A stretch of 49,645 nucleotides of DNA, from assembly GCA_021781455.1 (NCBI GenBank), contig JAJXWV010000038.1, positions 1-49,645 of the forward strand, written 5' to 3'. The stretch is from Acidobacteriota bacterium (GTDB lineage: Bacteria > Acidobacteriota > Thermoanaerobaculia > Gp7-AA8). Below the pieces are notes generated by a model, which saw only the letters and a list, made by a program, of their open reading frames with translations, had not been told where the DNA came from and did not search any database. Positions 1 to 9,700 of the stretch are shown one piece after another; position 1 is the first letter of the stretch, and every line of letters starts with the position of its first letter. Both the position numbers and the translations under genes were made by a program.

Positions 1-635
1 GGCGCGAGATCGCAGCGGTGGTCGCTCCGGCCGCGCCGCGCGCCCCGGCATCGACGCGCCCGCGCCCGGCGGCAGGCGCTGCGCCGCACGCGTCCTTCGA
101 TCGCGAGGTGCACAAGGACGCGGAAGCCGGCACGGTCCGGCTGCGCATGGACGTCGGGAAGCGCGACGGCATCCGGCCGGCCGACGTGGTCGGCTCGATC
201 GCCAACGAAGCGGGAATCGCCGGGCGCGACATCGGGCCGATCGAGATCCGCGACGACGTCACGTACGTCAGCGTCCCGGCCGAGTCGGCCGAGCTCGTGG
301 TCCGCAAGGTCGGCCACACGCGATTCCGCGGCCGGGCCGTGAACCTGCGCGTGGCCGGTCCGGACAGCGAGACCCCGCGGCCAAGGCCTTACGATCGTCC
401 ATCGCGTCCTCCACGCCGTGATTTCGGACCACCCGACCGTGGCGCGCGACCGGCGCGCCGTGATTTCGGACCACCCGACCGTGGCGCGCGACCGGCGCGC
501 CGGTTTGCAGGCCGGCGCGAAGAGGGTGACCGCGGCGCGAAACGCCCGGGCGGCGCGTTCGACCGCTTCTCGCGGAAGCCCGGCGGACCACGCCCGGGCC
601 GCCCGGCTCCCGGCGGGCGCGGCAAGAAGCGTTAG
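1..635 (+). CDS. DEAD-box RNA helicase, C-terminal part (DbpA-type RNA-binding domain)
   Basis: This is the 3' end of a gene that enters from the left edge; the reading frame is open from base 3. The visible part begins with an Ala/Pro-rich linker and then a domain of about 75 residues (VRLRMDVGKRDGIRPADVV to RGRAVNLRVA) that matches the DbpA C-terminal RNA-binding fold, found after the two RecA domains of DbpA-like helicases that act on 23S rRNA. The last ~85 residues are a basic, disordered Arg/Gly/Pro tail. Within it a 42-bp unit (bases 414-497) is repeated twice in tandem and encodes two identical 14-residue blocks starting RRDFGPPDRGARPA. Such tails bind RNA non-specifically. The helicase motifs lie outside the window, so the family call rests on the RNA-binding domain and the tail. 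Confidence 0.8.
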   Translation, partial: REIAAVVAPAAPRAPASTRPRPAAGAAPHASFDREVHKDAEAGTVRLRMDVGKRDGIRPADVVGSIANEAGIAGRDIGPIEIRDDVTYVSVPAESAELVVRKVGHTRFRGRAVNLRVAGPDSETPRPRPYDRPSRPPRRDFGPPDRGARPARRDFGPPDRGARPARRFAGRREEGDRGAKRPGGAFDRFSRKPGGPRPGRPAPGGRGKKR

Positions 636-691
636 GCCAGGCCGAACACCGTGTACATCGGTGCTACCCGCCTGGGTGATGCGCTGGCGTG

Positions 692-784
692 GGAGTGCGG
701 ACGTCTCGTCCGGCGGTATCGGGTTGTCCTGAACAAACGGCCGGACGGGACGTCCGGCCGCGGCGGACGGGACGTCCGCACTCC
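692..784. repeat. Nested intergenic palindrome (GGAGTGCGGACGTC arms)
   Basis: The left arm at 692-711 (GGAGTGCGGACGTCTCGTCC) is inverted at 765-784 with one mismatch. Between them lies a second hairpin, GGCCGGAC at 739-746 paired with GTCCGGCC at 752-759. It sits between the helicase and the next gene and could end helicase transcription, but it has no T-run, so it is better described as a REP-like palindromic repeat. Confidence 0.6.
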
Positions 785-851
785 AGGACGGCGGTCAGCC
801 GGTGTGATGCAGCCGCCAGCTGCGCCGGTAGACAGCGGCTACGATGCAGCG

Positions 852-2309
852 ATGTTGTCTCGAACGATCGCCGTCAAGCCGCGCCTCAGCAATCACCTCC
901 TCTACGCTCTGTCGATGCTTTTCGCGTTGCCGTTCCTCGGCGGCGGAGCTCTCGCGCTGCTTCAGGGCATCCGTCAGTACGGGACCGGCAAGAACGCGAT
1001 CGTCCTGATCGTCGTCGGTGTCATCTGCGTCGCAACCGGTCTGCTGGTCGTGGGGGGACTGCGCTCTACCGCAGCGGCCAACAGCAGGAGTGAAGCACTG
1101 CAGGCGAGGTATCCGGGGAAGCCGTGGATGTGGCGCGAAGAGTGGATGAACCGCAGCATCAGGGACTCGAACCGCGTGGGCGCGATCGGCATGTGGATCT
1201 TCGCGTTGTTCTGGAACGCGATCTCGATCCCCCTGGCCGTGCTCATCGCGCCTTCGGAGCTCGCGAAAGGGCATCACGCCGCGCTGCTCATCCTTCTCTT
1301 TCCCCTCATCGGCATCTTCGTGTTCATTGCAGCGATCTATCAGACCCTGCGGAGCATCCGGTTCGGCACCTCGACGTGCCATCTGGAGAATGTTCCCGTC
1401 GTTCCGGGACGGAAGTTTCGTGGCGACGTCGAGATCGGCAACGACACGGTCCCGGAGGATGGCTACCACTTTCGAATTGCCTCCCTGCAGGCGATGACCA
1501 CGGGCTCCGGAAAGAACCGCTCGACGACCGAGCACACCCTGTGGGATGACGAGATCGAGGTCAACGCAGCGGCAGCCATGCGCAGCCCGACGGGCGTCCG
1601 CGTTCCGTTCGAGCTCGCCACTCCGCCGGACGGGCACACCACCGACGAGAGCGATTCATCGAACCGTTACTTCTGGCGGCTTTACGCGACCGCGCAGTTC
1701 GCCGGCGTCGACTACGCCGCCCAGTTCCAGATCCCGGTGTTCCAGACCGGCGAGGCGGTGGACGGCAGCGAGTTCGCGGCGTTCGAGCAGCGCCACCGCA
1801 GCGAAGCCGCGCGTCGTCAGCTCCCTCTGTCGGCCGGCGTTCAGATCACGGCACGGCCCGAAGGCGGGGAGGAGTTCCAGATTCGCGCGAAGAAGACGAT
1901 CGGGGGGATGCTTCGTTCGCTTCTCTTCCTGGTCATCCTGAACGCCGCGCTCGCGGCGCTCATCCATTACAACGCACCATTCGGCTTCCGCGCCGTGCTG
2001 TTCCTCATCGATCTGCTCGTGATCCTCGCGAGCATCGATTACCTGTTCGGGAAGACGACGGCCACCGTCGACGCCACCGGCGTCAAAGTCCGGTGGGAAT
2101 GTTTCGGCGCCGCGTGGACGACGTCGTACGATGCCGCGGCGATCGCTTCGATCGACGGCGCGACGCCCGGCGGGAACAACGCCTCGTCGTTCGCCGTCAA
2201 GCTGAAACTCAGCAACGGCCGGACACGAATCCTCGGCGGGTATCTGCCCGATCGCGAGAGCGCGGACATCGTCGCAGCCAGGATGATGGCGGACCTGCGC
2301 CGCGCCTGA
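852..2309 (+). CDS. Uncharacterised multi-pass membrane protein
   Basis: A 485-residue protein of unknown function. The ATG at 852 is chosen because the in-frame sequence upstream of it is the intergenic palindrome. Two hydrophobic segments lie near the N-terminus (roughly residues 15-35 and 42-62), two more around 110-160 (GAIGMWIFALFWNAISI and a segment ending LIGIFVFIAAIYQTL), and a final pair around 355-400 (RSLLFLVILNAALAAL and AVLFLIDLLVILASI). Between the second and third pairs is a soluble beta-rich stretch of about 190 residues. The pattern resembles DUF3592-type membrane proteins, but no catalytic motif is visible and no family is claimed. It stands alone, flanked by repeats on both sides. 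Confidence 0.7.
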   Translation: MLSRTIAVKPRLSNHLLYALSMLFALPFLGGGALALLQGIRQYGTGKNAIVLIVVGVICVATGLLVVGGLRSTAAANSRSEALQARYPGKPWMWREEWMNRSIRDSNRVGAIGMWIFALFWNAISIPLAVLIAPSELAKGHHAALLILLFPLIGIFVFIAAIYQTLRSIRFGTSTCHLENVPVVPGRKFRGDVEIGNDTVPEDGYHFRIASLQAMTTGSGKNRSTTEHTLWDDEIEVNAAAAMRSPTGVRVPFELATPPDGHTTDESDSSNRYFWRLYATAQFAGVDYAAQFQIPVFQTGEAVDGSEFAAFEQRHRSEAARRQLPLSAGVQITARPEGGEEFQIRAKKTIGGMLRSLLFLVILNAALAALIHYNAPFGFRAVLFLIDLLVILASIDYLFGKTTATVDATGVKVRWECFGAAWTTSYDAAAIASIDGATPGGNNASSFAVKLKLSNGRTRILGGYLPDRESADIVAARMMADLRRA

Positions 2310-2368
2310 GGAGGTATTGCAGGCGCTCACTGCGGCCGTACGTTGTTTTAGCTGAGCGTCGCGCGGCT

Positions 2369-2450
2369 GGTCCCCTCGCCCCGCGGCGCTATTGGGCGAG
2401 CCGGCTGATCGAACGTCCGCGGGGCGAGGGGATGCAAGGGGAGTGGGGTA
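2369..2450. repeat. Repeat family B, copy 1
   Basis: An 82-bp element with CCCCTCGCCCCGCGG on the left and CCGCGGGGCGAGGGG on the right, followed by the tail ATGCAAGGGGAGTGGGG. The same arms and tail recur at 2502-2585 (opposite orientation) and three times near 39 kb. The arms form a hairpin. Confidence 0.8.
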
Positions 2451-2501
2451 CCGCGGATCGTGAGATTCCTGGGAATTGCGAGGTTTTCGCGAGCAATCGC
2501 G

Positions 2502-2585
2502 ACCCCACTCTTCTTTCATCCCCTCGCCCCGTGCGGCTCAGCTCTGTGCACCCGCTCGTTAGGGAGCACGGGGCGAGGGGACCGG
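2502..2585. repeat. Repeat family B, copy 2 (inverted relative to copy 1)
   Basis: Begins ACCCCACTC, continues with CATCCCCTCGCCCCGTGC and ends GCACGGGGCGAGGGGACC. Copies 1 and 2 face each other, forming a paired arrangement as in bacterial interspersed mosaic elements. Nothing else is recognisable in the 2310-2639 gap. Confidence 0.75.
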
Positions 2586-2639
2586 CTCATCGCGCGTTTT
2601 AGGAGACCTGTCCGGGACACGTGGATATTGGGCCCGGTC

Positions 2640-2945
2640 TCATGGCCAGATTGTCTCCACGGTCTTTGACACGATGCCGGTAACGCCTGCCCCGACGACT
2701 GCTGCCAGAACAAAGCGGCCCGTTCTCAAGGTCACGCCTGCGCGGGTCTTTTGGATCTTCAGTGGCAGGTACATCAGCAGCCAGAACGGCAGCGAGCCCA
2801 CTGCCAAGGACAATGAGTAATCGAAATAGCGACGAAGCGCCACCGTCACGATTGCGAACGCCAGTACGGCAGCGACGCCGCAGGTGAGCCTGAGAACGCG
2901 CAGCTCACCGGCTGACAGCCACATCCCATCGTTGTCCAAACGCAT
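2640..2945 (-). CDS. Small hypothetical membrane protein
   Basis: A 101-residue protein with an N-terminal amphipathic part followed by three predicted membrane segments: LTCGVAAVLAFAIVTVAL, LAVGSLPFWLLMYLPLKI and RFVLAAVVGAGVTGIV. No family is recognised. The coding call rests on the regular hydrophobic pattern and on the lack of a better frame on either strand. It is flanked by repeats and a short intergenic gap and shows no operon partner. Confidence 0.5.
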   Translation of the reverse strand: MRLDNDGMWLSAGELRVLRLTCGVAAVLAFAIVTVALRRYFDYSLSLAVGSLPFWLLMYLPLKIQKTRAGVTLRTGRFVLAAVVGAGVTGIVSKTVETIWP

Positions 2946-3083
2946 ATCGCCTCACTTGTTATTGGCGAGCCTTCGTACCGCGGAGCCGTGCCGGAGGCTC
3001 GCAGAAATCCTGATGTGCCGCAGGCTTCCCAGCATGCGCAACGGAGGGCGGGCTGGAAAGCCCGCCCCACACGAGGAGTTCGG

Positions 3084-3260
3084 CTACGCCGTGTGGCCGC
3101 CGCCCTTCTTTGGCGCTCCTCCGTGCACGAGGTGCTTGCCCTTCTCGGCCTCCACATATCGACCCTGACGGCACGCGCACTTCCTGCACGGTCCCGTGAC
3201 GCCGCTATGGTCCTTCCGATGGTGGCCGCAGTTCATGTTGAGGCAGTAGTCGCTCTCCAT
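3084..3260 (-). CDS. Small Cys/His-rich protein, possible zinc-binding
   Basis: A 58-residue protein with Cys and His spaced like a metal site: YCLNMNCGHHRKDH followed by GPCRKCACRQGRY, giving five Cys and several His within about 30 residues. The rest is basic and Gly/His-rich. The start at 3260 is preferred over two in-frame ATGs slightly upstream because a GGGGG run sits six bases before it. The function is unknown; the spacing resembles a small zinc ribbon. No neighbour points to a pathway. Confidence 0.5.
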   Translation of the reverse strand: MESDYCLNMNCGHHRKDHSGVTGPCRKCACRQGRYVEAEKGKHLVHGGAPKKGGGHTA

Positions 3261-3420
3261 GTTCATCCCCCGGGCCATTGTAGGTCGGCGCGATTCTCAG
3301 TTCGAGTGCTCGCATCACTATCGCGAGGAATTGCTGCCCATGATGGAGACGTCGCGGACGCTGTCCGGCGAGTCACCGCAGGCGTTCGCCGGGAAGAGGT
3401 GAGGGTTGAACGTTCGACGC

Positions 3421-3475
3421 CCCTCATCCGCCTTCGGCACCTTCTCCCCGCTGCGGCGGGGAGAAGGGCAACGAA
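3421..3475. repeat. Repeat family C, copy 1 (CTTCTCCCCGCTGCGGCGGGG hairpin)
   Basis: A 55-bp element centred on a short GC hairpin (CTCCCCGC-TGC-GGCGGGGAG region). The same 55 bases, starting CCCTCATCCGCCTTCGG and ending GGGCAACGAAC, recur at about 25476-25532, and a related block lies at 25408-25452. It is intergenic. Confidence 0.8.
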
Positions 3476-3529
3476 CAGGCGAGCTGCAAGTACCAATGGA
3501 TGTTTCCTGAACGCTGCCGGAGCCAACCT

Positions 3530-3665
3530 TGTCATTCCGAGCGTGAGCGAAGGATCTGGGAGGGTGGGGCGCGCGAAGAGCCGGTTCTGGCCGCCGCACA
3601 CCCGCAGTACCGGTGAGATCGTGCGCGGCCCGCCGCCCAGATCCCTCGCTCACGCTCGGGATGAC
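3530..3665. repeat. Repeat family D, copy 1 (TGTCATTCCGAGCG inverted repeat)
   Basis: Imperfect inverted repeat with arms of about 30 bp. The left arm (3530-3560) starts TGTCATTCCGAGCGTGAGCG; the right arm (3636-3665) ends TCACGCTCGGGATGACA. The element ends 85 bp before the asparaginase start. Partial arms with the same outer sequence flank 25343-25686. Confidence 0.75.
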
Positions 3666-3750
3666 AAGCTGGATGACAAGTCGTCAGGACCGTGGACCGC
3701 GCCCACCGAACCGGATCAGAATGCCGCGGCTGTTTCAGGAGAGGCACGCG

Positions 3751-4764
3751 ATGAATGAGCGAAACGGGGCGAACCGCGGGCGAGCCGTCCAGATCATCAC
3801 GACCGGCGGGACGATCGCCAGTCGCATCGATCCGGCCACCGGGGGTGCCGTGCCGGCCGTCAATGCGGCCGAGCTCGTGGTGCTGGCACCGTCGCTCCGC
3901 GATCATACGGAGGAAGTCCGCGTCACGGAGTTCGGCATGCTCCAGAGCTGGAACATCGGCCCGGACGTGATGATGCGGATCGCCGGGGTGGCCCGCGAGG
4001 CGCTGCGGGACGACGCGGTGGCCGGAGTGGTGGTCACTCACGGCACCGATACGATGGAGGAGACGGCATTCGCGCTCGACCTGCTCCTCGACGGAGCAAA
4101 GCCGGTCGTCGTGACGGGCGCCATGCGCAACGCCAGCGACCCGGGATTTGACGGACCTCGCAATCTGGCGGCGGCGGCGCGCGTGGCGGTCGACGCAGAG
4201 GCGCGAGGCCGCGGCGCGCTCGTCGTGATGAACGACGAGATTCACGCGGCGCGGTTCGTCACGAAGACGCACACCACCGCGCTCGGCACGTTTGCCTCGC
4301 CGGAGACCGGTGCGGTCGGCCTGATCGACGACCGCGGCGTCTGGTTCCGCTGGAGACCCGATCCCTTGCCGCGGCTTTCTCCAGCGCGCGCCGAGACGAA
4401 CGTTCACCTGGTGAAGATGGCTGCCGGCGCGGACGCGCTGCTTCTCGAGGCCCTTCTCGAGGCCCGCGTCGGCGGAGTGGTCATCGAAGCGAGCGGTGCC
4501 GGCAACGTCTCGGACGTCTGGCACGAGCCGATCGAAGCCCTCATTGCCGCCGCGATTCCCGTCGTTCTGGTGTCGCGCTGCCCGACCGGTCGCATCGTGC
4601 CGGTCTATGGCGGCCCTGGCGGCGGCAGGACTCTGCACGCCCTCGGCGTGATCGACGGCGGCTGGCTCCCCGGCCCGAAAGCGCGGATCGCGCTCTCGTT
4701 CGTCCTCGGGAGCGGGATGGACAGCGAGGAAACCCGCCGGTTCTTCGCCCAGCTCACGCGATGA
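3751..4764 (+). CDS. ansA: L-asparaginase, type I-like
   Basis: A 337-residue enzyme that hydrolyses asparagine to aspartate and ammonia. The N-terminal motif IITTGGTIAS carries the first catalytic Thr, and VVVTHGTDTMEETAFALDL carries the second Thr-Asp pair; both are hallmarks of the bacterial asparaginase family. VTGAMRNASDPGFDGPRNL follows as expected. There is no signal peptide, which fits a cytoplasmic form. The ATG at 3751 is preceded by AGGAG at a proper distance, and the further-upstream in-frame sequence is repeat DNA, so the longer reading is rejected. It stands alone between repeats. A glutaminase side activity cannot be excluded from sequence. Confidence 0.9.
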   Translation: MNERNGANRGRAVQIITTGGTIASRIDPATGGAVPAVNAAELVVLAPSLRDHTEEVRVTEFGMLQSWNIGPDVMMRIAGVAREALRDDAVAGVVVTHGTDTMEETAFALDLLLDGAKPVVVTGAMRNASDPGFDGPRNLAAAARVAVDAEARGRGALVVMNDEIHAARFVTKTHTTALGTFASPETGAVGLIDDRGVWFRWRPDPLPRLSPARAETNVHLVKMAAGADALLLEALLEARVGGVVIEASGAGNVSDVWHEPIEALIAAAIPVVLVSRCPTGRIVPVYGGPGGGRTLHALGVIDGGWLPGPKARIALSFVLGSGMDSEETRRFFAQLTR

Positions 4765-4785
4765 GAGTGTCAGGGCGAAGCCGCG

Positions 4786-4968
4786 TTTACCACAGAGGCA
4801 CAGAGAACACAGAGGTCCGAACGGAGAAGGTGCAGAAATCGATGCCGATCGCCTGCCGCCACATTGTTCCGCTTGAGAGCCGCGGAGCGGCGGAAGAATG
4901 TAACCCACCGCGGTGGGTTGGCAAAACGAAATCAGCTCTGTGTTCTCAGTGCTCTCTGTGGTGCATGG
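4786..4968. repeat. Repeat family E, CACAGAG motif pair
   Basis: ACCACAGAGGCACAGAGAA at about 4789 and, about 140 bp away, the opposite-strand form TCTGTGTTCTCAGTGCTCTC at 4938. Related copies lie at 24607-24655 and 43326-43362. The two face each other across an otherwise featureless stretch downstream of the asparaginase gene. Confidence 0.7.
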
Positions 4969-5009
4969 CTAACCAGTAATCGCGGCTTCAGCGTTTTCTT
5001 CACAGGCTC

Positions 5010-5215
5010 TCAGTTGCCGCAGCCCTGCCCGGCGAAGGCCGCCCCGGCCGGCAGTTTCATGTCGAAGTCGGCATTCCACGAGTACTTCTTGCCATCGCTC
5101 ATCCGGCCGCCTGAGATCCGGCCGGCCATCCCGCCCGCCTAACTTCAAGTCGCCCGAGAGTTTCTCGATGTTGACGACAGGCTTGTCCTTCGGCAGCTCG
5201 AACGTGTTCTGACGC
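5010..5215 (-). pseudogene. Decayed unknown gene, C-terminal fragments
   Basis: On the minus strand two reading frames carry protein-like text without a start. One reads NTFELPKDKPVVNIEKLSG and then runs into a poor sequence; the second, shifted, reads MAGRISGGRMSDGKKYSWN and ends KLPAGAAFAGQGCGN before a stop at 5010-5012. The two appear to be parts of one protein broken by a frameshift near 5145. No family is recognised; the Gly-Arg-Ile-Ser-Gly-Gly pattern suggests a beta-rich secreted protein. Confidence 0.4.
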
Positions 5216-5226
5216 GACCTTCGCCC

Positions 5227-5545
5227 TCATTGAGCGACGCGGACGACGACCTTGCCGATGTTCCGCTTCTCCTCGAGGGCGCGATGCGCGGCGGCGATTT
5301 CTTCGAACGCGAATTCCTGCCTACGTCCACACCGCGTCCGGCCGTGGCCGCCGCAAGCTGCTCTTCCCATCGTTCGTCGTCGTAATCGAGCGCGATGGCA
5401 GCCCCGAGCGAGCGCACCGCGTCCTGCTTTCCCCGTCCGGCGGCGCCGATGACGCGCGCGCCGATCTTCGAGCCGATCTGCACCGCCGCGGTTCCCACGC
5501 CTCCCGCGGCCGACGTGACCAGACTTCTCGGTGTCTGGAGGCCGT
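5227..5545 (-). pseudogene. Quinone oxidoreductase / zinc-type alcohol dehydrogenase family, internally deleted
   Basis: The minus strand reads LVTSAAGGVGTAAVQIG, the Rossmann-fold NADPH-binding loop of MDR-family quinone oxidoreductases, followed by KIGARVIGAAGRGKQDAVR and a helix ending AATAGRGVDV. In another frame it then jumps straight to the family's C-terminus, FEEIAAAHRALEEKRNIGK, ending VVVRVAQ before a stop at 5227-5229. Well over 100 central residues and the whole N-terminal catalytic half are missing. The upstream side abuts the 3' end of the HEAT-repeat gene. This is a remnant and cannot encode a working enzyme. Confidence 0.75.
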
Positions 5546-5554
5546 CACGCCGCC

Positions 5555-6322
5555 CTACTCGCCGCCGAGGTCTTCGTCATCGAGCGCTTCGTTGAGCGTG
5601 AGGTCTTCCATCGCGTCCTCGGCCGCTTCGGCGATCTCTCGATCCTTCGACTGCGACAGCTCCTCGAGAACGCCGAACGAATCCTCGTCGACGTTTGGGA
5701 GAGCGCGGATTGCTTCGAGGCGAAGGTCACGCTCGGTCTTGTTCGATGTGGCGAGCTGGCGGATCGTCTTCGATGCCTTGTCCAGCCCCAGCTTCCCAGC
5801 GGAACGGACTGCCTCGGCGAGCTGAACGCCTTCCCCATGGGTAACGACCTCGAGCAGTTCCTTCTCGAATCCCGTCATCGCCCCCATCCCGAAAATCGCG
5901 GTGAGGCGCCACTCCTCGTCGGCCGAAGCGAAGAGCTTCCGGATCTCGTCGTGCTGCCACGGCTGCGGGTCGCGCACGAGCACCTCGAACGCCCGGCGCC
6001 GGACGACCTTCGGCTGCGATGCGTCGTCGTACATGGCGCGGAGGCGCTGGACCAGGGAATCGAAAGTCTCCTGCGACACCGGCGGCCCGAGCTCGGGACC
6101 CCATTCCAGGCCGTCGATGTAGTCGTCCGCGCATTCTTCGATCAGCGGCCCGAGGGCGACGATCGCATCGGCGCGGATCTCATCACTCTGCTTGCCGGCC
6201 GCGATGTCGACGATCGCACGCGCGAGCTCCTCGTCCATTTCCATGGCGACGTCTTCGTAGGCCGTCTCGCGGACCTCGGGATCAGGGTCGGTCAGGGTAG
6301 CGATGATTTCTTCGTGACTCAT
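5555..6322 (-). CDS. HEAT-repeat protein
   Basis: A 255-residue acidic protein made of helical repeats typical of HEAT/PBS-lyase-like scaffolds: EEIIATLTDPDPEVRETAYE, then KVVRRRAFEVLVRDPQ, EWRLTAIFGMGAMTGFEKE and a C-terminal repeat around RDLRLEAIRALPNVDEDSFG. It ends in a very acidic tail (NEALDDEDLGGE). The ATG at 6322 is preferred to an upstream one at 6421 because the extension looks like intergenic sequence. Such proteins usually mediate protein-protein contacts and no catalytic motif is visible. It is transcribed away from the large sensor kinase, so the two could share the 6.32-6.75 kb control region. Confidence 0.75.
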   Translation of the reverse strand: MSHEEIIATLTDPDPEVRETAYEDVAMEMDEELARAIVDIAAGKQSDEIRADAIVALGPLIEECADDYIDGLEWGPELGPPVSQETFDSLVQRLRAMYDDASQPKVVRRRAFEVLVRDPQPWQHDEIRKLFASADEEWRLTAIFGMGAMTGFEKELLEVVTHGEGVQLAEAVRSAGKLGLDKASKTIRQLATSNKTERDLRLEAIRALPNVDEDSFGVLEELSQSKDREIAEAAEDAMEDLTLNEALDDEDLGGE

Positions 6323-6748
6323 GCCTCCATTATCGCGTTCTGTCCCGAAGAAGTGTGCAATCAACCCGGCCGCGGAGACGATCGTGGCGTACTTGACGCC
6401 GAGGTTCGATTTCGGCATCACGTCACTTTTCCGCGTCTCCGCACGCGATCGCGGATACGCTGCCGAAGCACGCCGAGGCGGTCACCACGGGGCAGGTGGC
6501 CATCGATGTTCTACCGGGCCATCGACGGCTCTCCCGAAATCGCGATTGCTGCGCCAATTAGATCTCCCGGCGAGGGAGCGGACAGTGCTCTTCGCCCGCG
6601 AAGATTCGAGACGAGCCGTAAGTGCGTCTGTAAATCCGCTTTGGTGTCAGGCCGAGCCAATGGTTTCGTCATTCGTGTTTGAATTCGACTATCGGCGTTG
6701 ATTCACGGGTACGGTCGCGGTGGGCTAACGCGCCGAGAGTACGCACGC

Positions 6749-9700
6749 ATGTCCGCAATCGGTCGATTCAAACATTCAGATTCCAGCACGAGGCGAACGG
6801 CATTTCTCGTCGGCGCGACAGCGCTGATCGTTTTGGCGCTGATGTACGTCGTCTACGCTTTTCACAGGGAGCGCGAAGCCGACGCTCTGCGCTATGCGCA
6901 CTCCGAGCAGCTCGCCGTGGCGCGCGTCGTTTCGGAACAACTCGAATTGTGCTTCGCCGAGTGGCAGCTGACGGTTCATGAGATTGCGTCCGCCGCCGAC
7001 ACCGCGACGAGTTCTCGAGAAGTCGTTCGCAATGTGGTAGCCCAACCGTCGAGCGGGTTCAAGGGCGTTGCCGTTTATGACACGGCCGGCCGAGTCGCAG
7101 CGTCTGCGGGCGCACTGCCGGCGCTTCCTGGCAAGATTGGATCTTCTCACGAGCTGACGGCAGAACTTCTGAATGGGCATCCCATCGCTGCGGCTCCAGG
7201 AGAAAGCATCGTGCGGATCGCCCTTCCGTTCGCACACGGGACTGTCGTTGCCGATGCGTCGCCCGTCAGGCGAATCGCAGCCGCAGTGGGGCACGCAATC
7301 GGGCACAGACAGTGGCACGCCAGGGTGCTGGCCGGAGACGGAACGGTTCTCTACGACTCTGCTCGATCGGCAGCAGTCCTGAGCGAAATTCGCGCCGGCG
7401 ATGCGTCCTGCGGCTCCTGCCACCCGCCTACGACCCGGGCGGACGATCGAGCGACGCGGCCGGACCGGACGGCCGTCGTCGGCCGGAGCATTGGCGAGAT
7501 CTCAGCGTCAGCAACTGCGAGCTTCGGTGGCATCGTTCTGACGACAGTCATTGATTCACCCCGGTCCGCAGCCGTGCGCGATGTCGCCAAGGACATCGGA
7601 CTGACGCTGCTGCTGTTCGCAGCTCTTTGCCTCGCCTTGTCCGTCACATGGGTCACTACATACCAGGCGTATCGGCGGCGTATACGTGCCGAGGAGGCAG
7701 CGCGATCGTGGAAAGAGCGGCATGAAATGCAGCAGGCGCTGCTCGATGCAAGGGAGCACTATCGCGCGGTCTTCGAGAGCTCGCACGACGCGATCATCAT
7801 CACGGATGCCGGCGGGCAAGTGAAGTTCGCGAATCCGAAGGCGACCGAAGTCCTCAGGCAGACGGAAAACCTGTTCGCGAACTTCCCGCGCTCCGCACAC
7901 GAGGTGATCGAGACGGCAATTCGCATCGGTGCTGCGGGTGCAGTGGCGACGTTCGATGCAGTGCTTCAGACTCCCGCTGGTGAGCGCCTGCTCTCGTTCA
8001 ATGTCGTGCCCTACATGGAAGATGGGGCTGTTGCGGGAGTGATCAGCTCCGGCCGCGATCTGACGGAACTGAAGCGTGACGAGGGGCTCATCCGCGAGTC
8101 GGAGCGCCGGCTCACGACGATGCTGAACAATACCGACACGCTTGCGGCGCTCGGCGATATCGAAGGCACGATCACCTTTTGCAGCACCGCTCTGCTGCAG
8201 CTCCTGGGCGTGACGACGGAGCAGGCGCTTGGGAGAGCGTGGCTCGATTTCGTCGCGCCCGAAGATCGCGACGCCGTGCGCGGGTCGCTCATCGAAGAGT
8301 TGCCGAGCGGCAACTATGCGACCTATGCGGAATATTCGATCGTGACGCAAAGCGGTGAGCGGCGGCTCACACGCTGGGTACGCACCCAACTTCTCGACGA
8401 CGAGGGGCGCATCGTCGGCCTTGGGGCGGTTGGCGAGGATTTGACTGCTCGCCGTTTGTCCGAGGACCGCATCAGGAAGTTGAACGACTTCTACCAGCGC
8501 ATCCTCGAGAAAACGGTTGCCGGTGTACTGGTGACAGATCGTGCGGACAATGTCTCCTACGTGAACGCGAGCTTTACCCTGGGCACTGGGGTGATCCTCG
8601 ATCGCGTTGCGCCGGCTGCGGCAGCAGCGGGGCGTATCCACGACCTCGTTCCGCCTTTCGCGGTGTGGTACGACACGGCAAAGAGCGAGCTGCGGCCGGT
8701 CTTTTTCGAGGCGGCCGCGATCACGCGTCCCGACGGTTCGAGCCGTTACCACAGCGGCTGGATGGTCCCGCTCACCGCGGATGGCGCGTTCGACGGCATG
8801 ATCTGCACGACAGAAGACTTGACCGATCGAGTCGCCGCCGAGAAGGCGCTCGGATCGCTTCAGCGACGGCACGAAGACCTCGTCGACACCGTGCCGGGGA
8901 TGGTCTGGCGGGCGGATGCGCAGACCCTCGCTGCGGAATACATCAGCGCGTATGCCGTCCAGTTTTTCGGGTATCCCCTCGCCGCATGGCGTGAGCCGGA
9001 TTTCTGGACCGATCATATCCATCCCGACGATCGCGACCGAGTCGTCAACGACGTCCTTGCGGCGGTGACGGAGGGACGCGGCCGAGCCCTCGATTACCGG
9101 TTCCTGGCCGCGGACGGCCGTGCGGTGTGGGTACGCGATGCGTTTCGCGTCGTGATGGAAGACGGGCGCCCGACCGAGCTGCAGGGCGTGATCGTCGACA
9201 TCACCGAGCGGAAGGAGATCGAGAGCGCGCTCGCCGAAAGTGAGTCGCGGTTCCGGGCTCTTTTCGAGCAGTCGGCGATCGGGATCGCCGTGCAGTGGGC
9301 CGATCGCGAGAAGCTCGAAACGAATCTCGCCTTCCGCGAAATGTTCGGCTACTCGGGAGAGGATCTCAGCACGACTAACGCCGCGCGCACCGCCGGTTCA
9401 TCGGTTCGGAGGATCGTGAACGAGATCTTCGACACCCTCTGGATCGGACTCGAGACGTCGGTGCAGAAAGAAGCTGTCTTCCGTCGCCGGGGCGGGAAGC
9501 AGATCTGGTGTCGCATCACGGCCTCGGTGATTCGTGACGAGCTCGAAGAGCCACGCATGACTGTGGCGCTGTTCGAAGACTTCACGGAGAGAAAGGTCGC
9601 CGAAGAAGCGCTCGAACAGAGCCGCGAAAAGTTTCGCGATCTCGTCGAAATCACGACGGATTGGGTGTGGGAAGTCGATCCAAACGGCGTCTATACCTAT

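Noticed and set aside
651-851. Upstream extension of the membrane protein gene at 852
   Set aside because: The extension is read from a palindromic repeat and has no membrane or signal pattern.
7556-9022. Long open frame on the minus strand opposite the sensor kinase
   Set aside because: Shadow frame; the plus strand reads clear PAS domains there.
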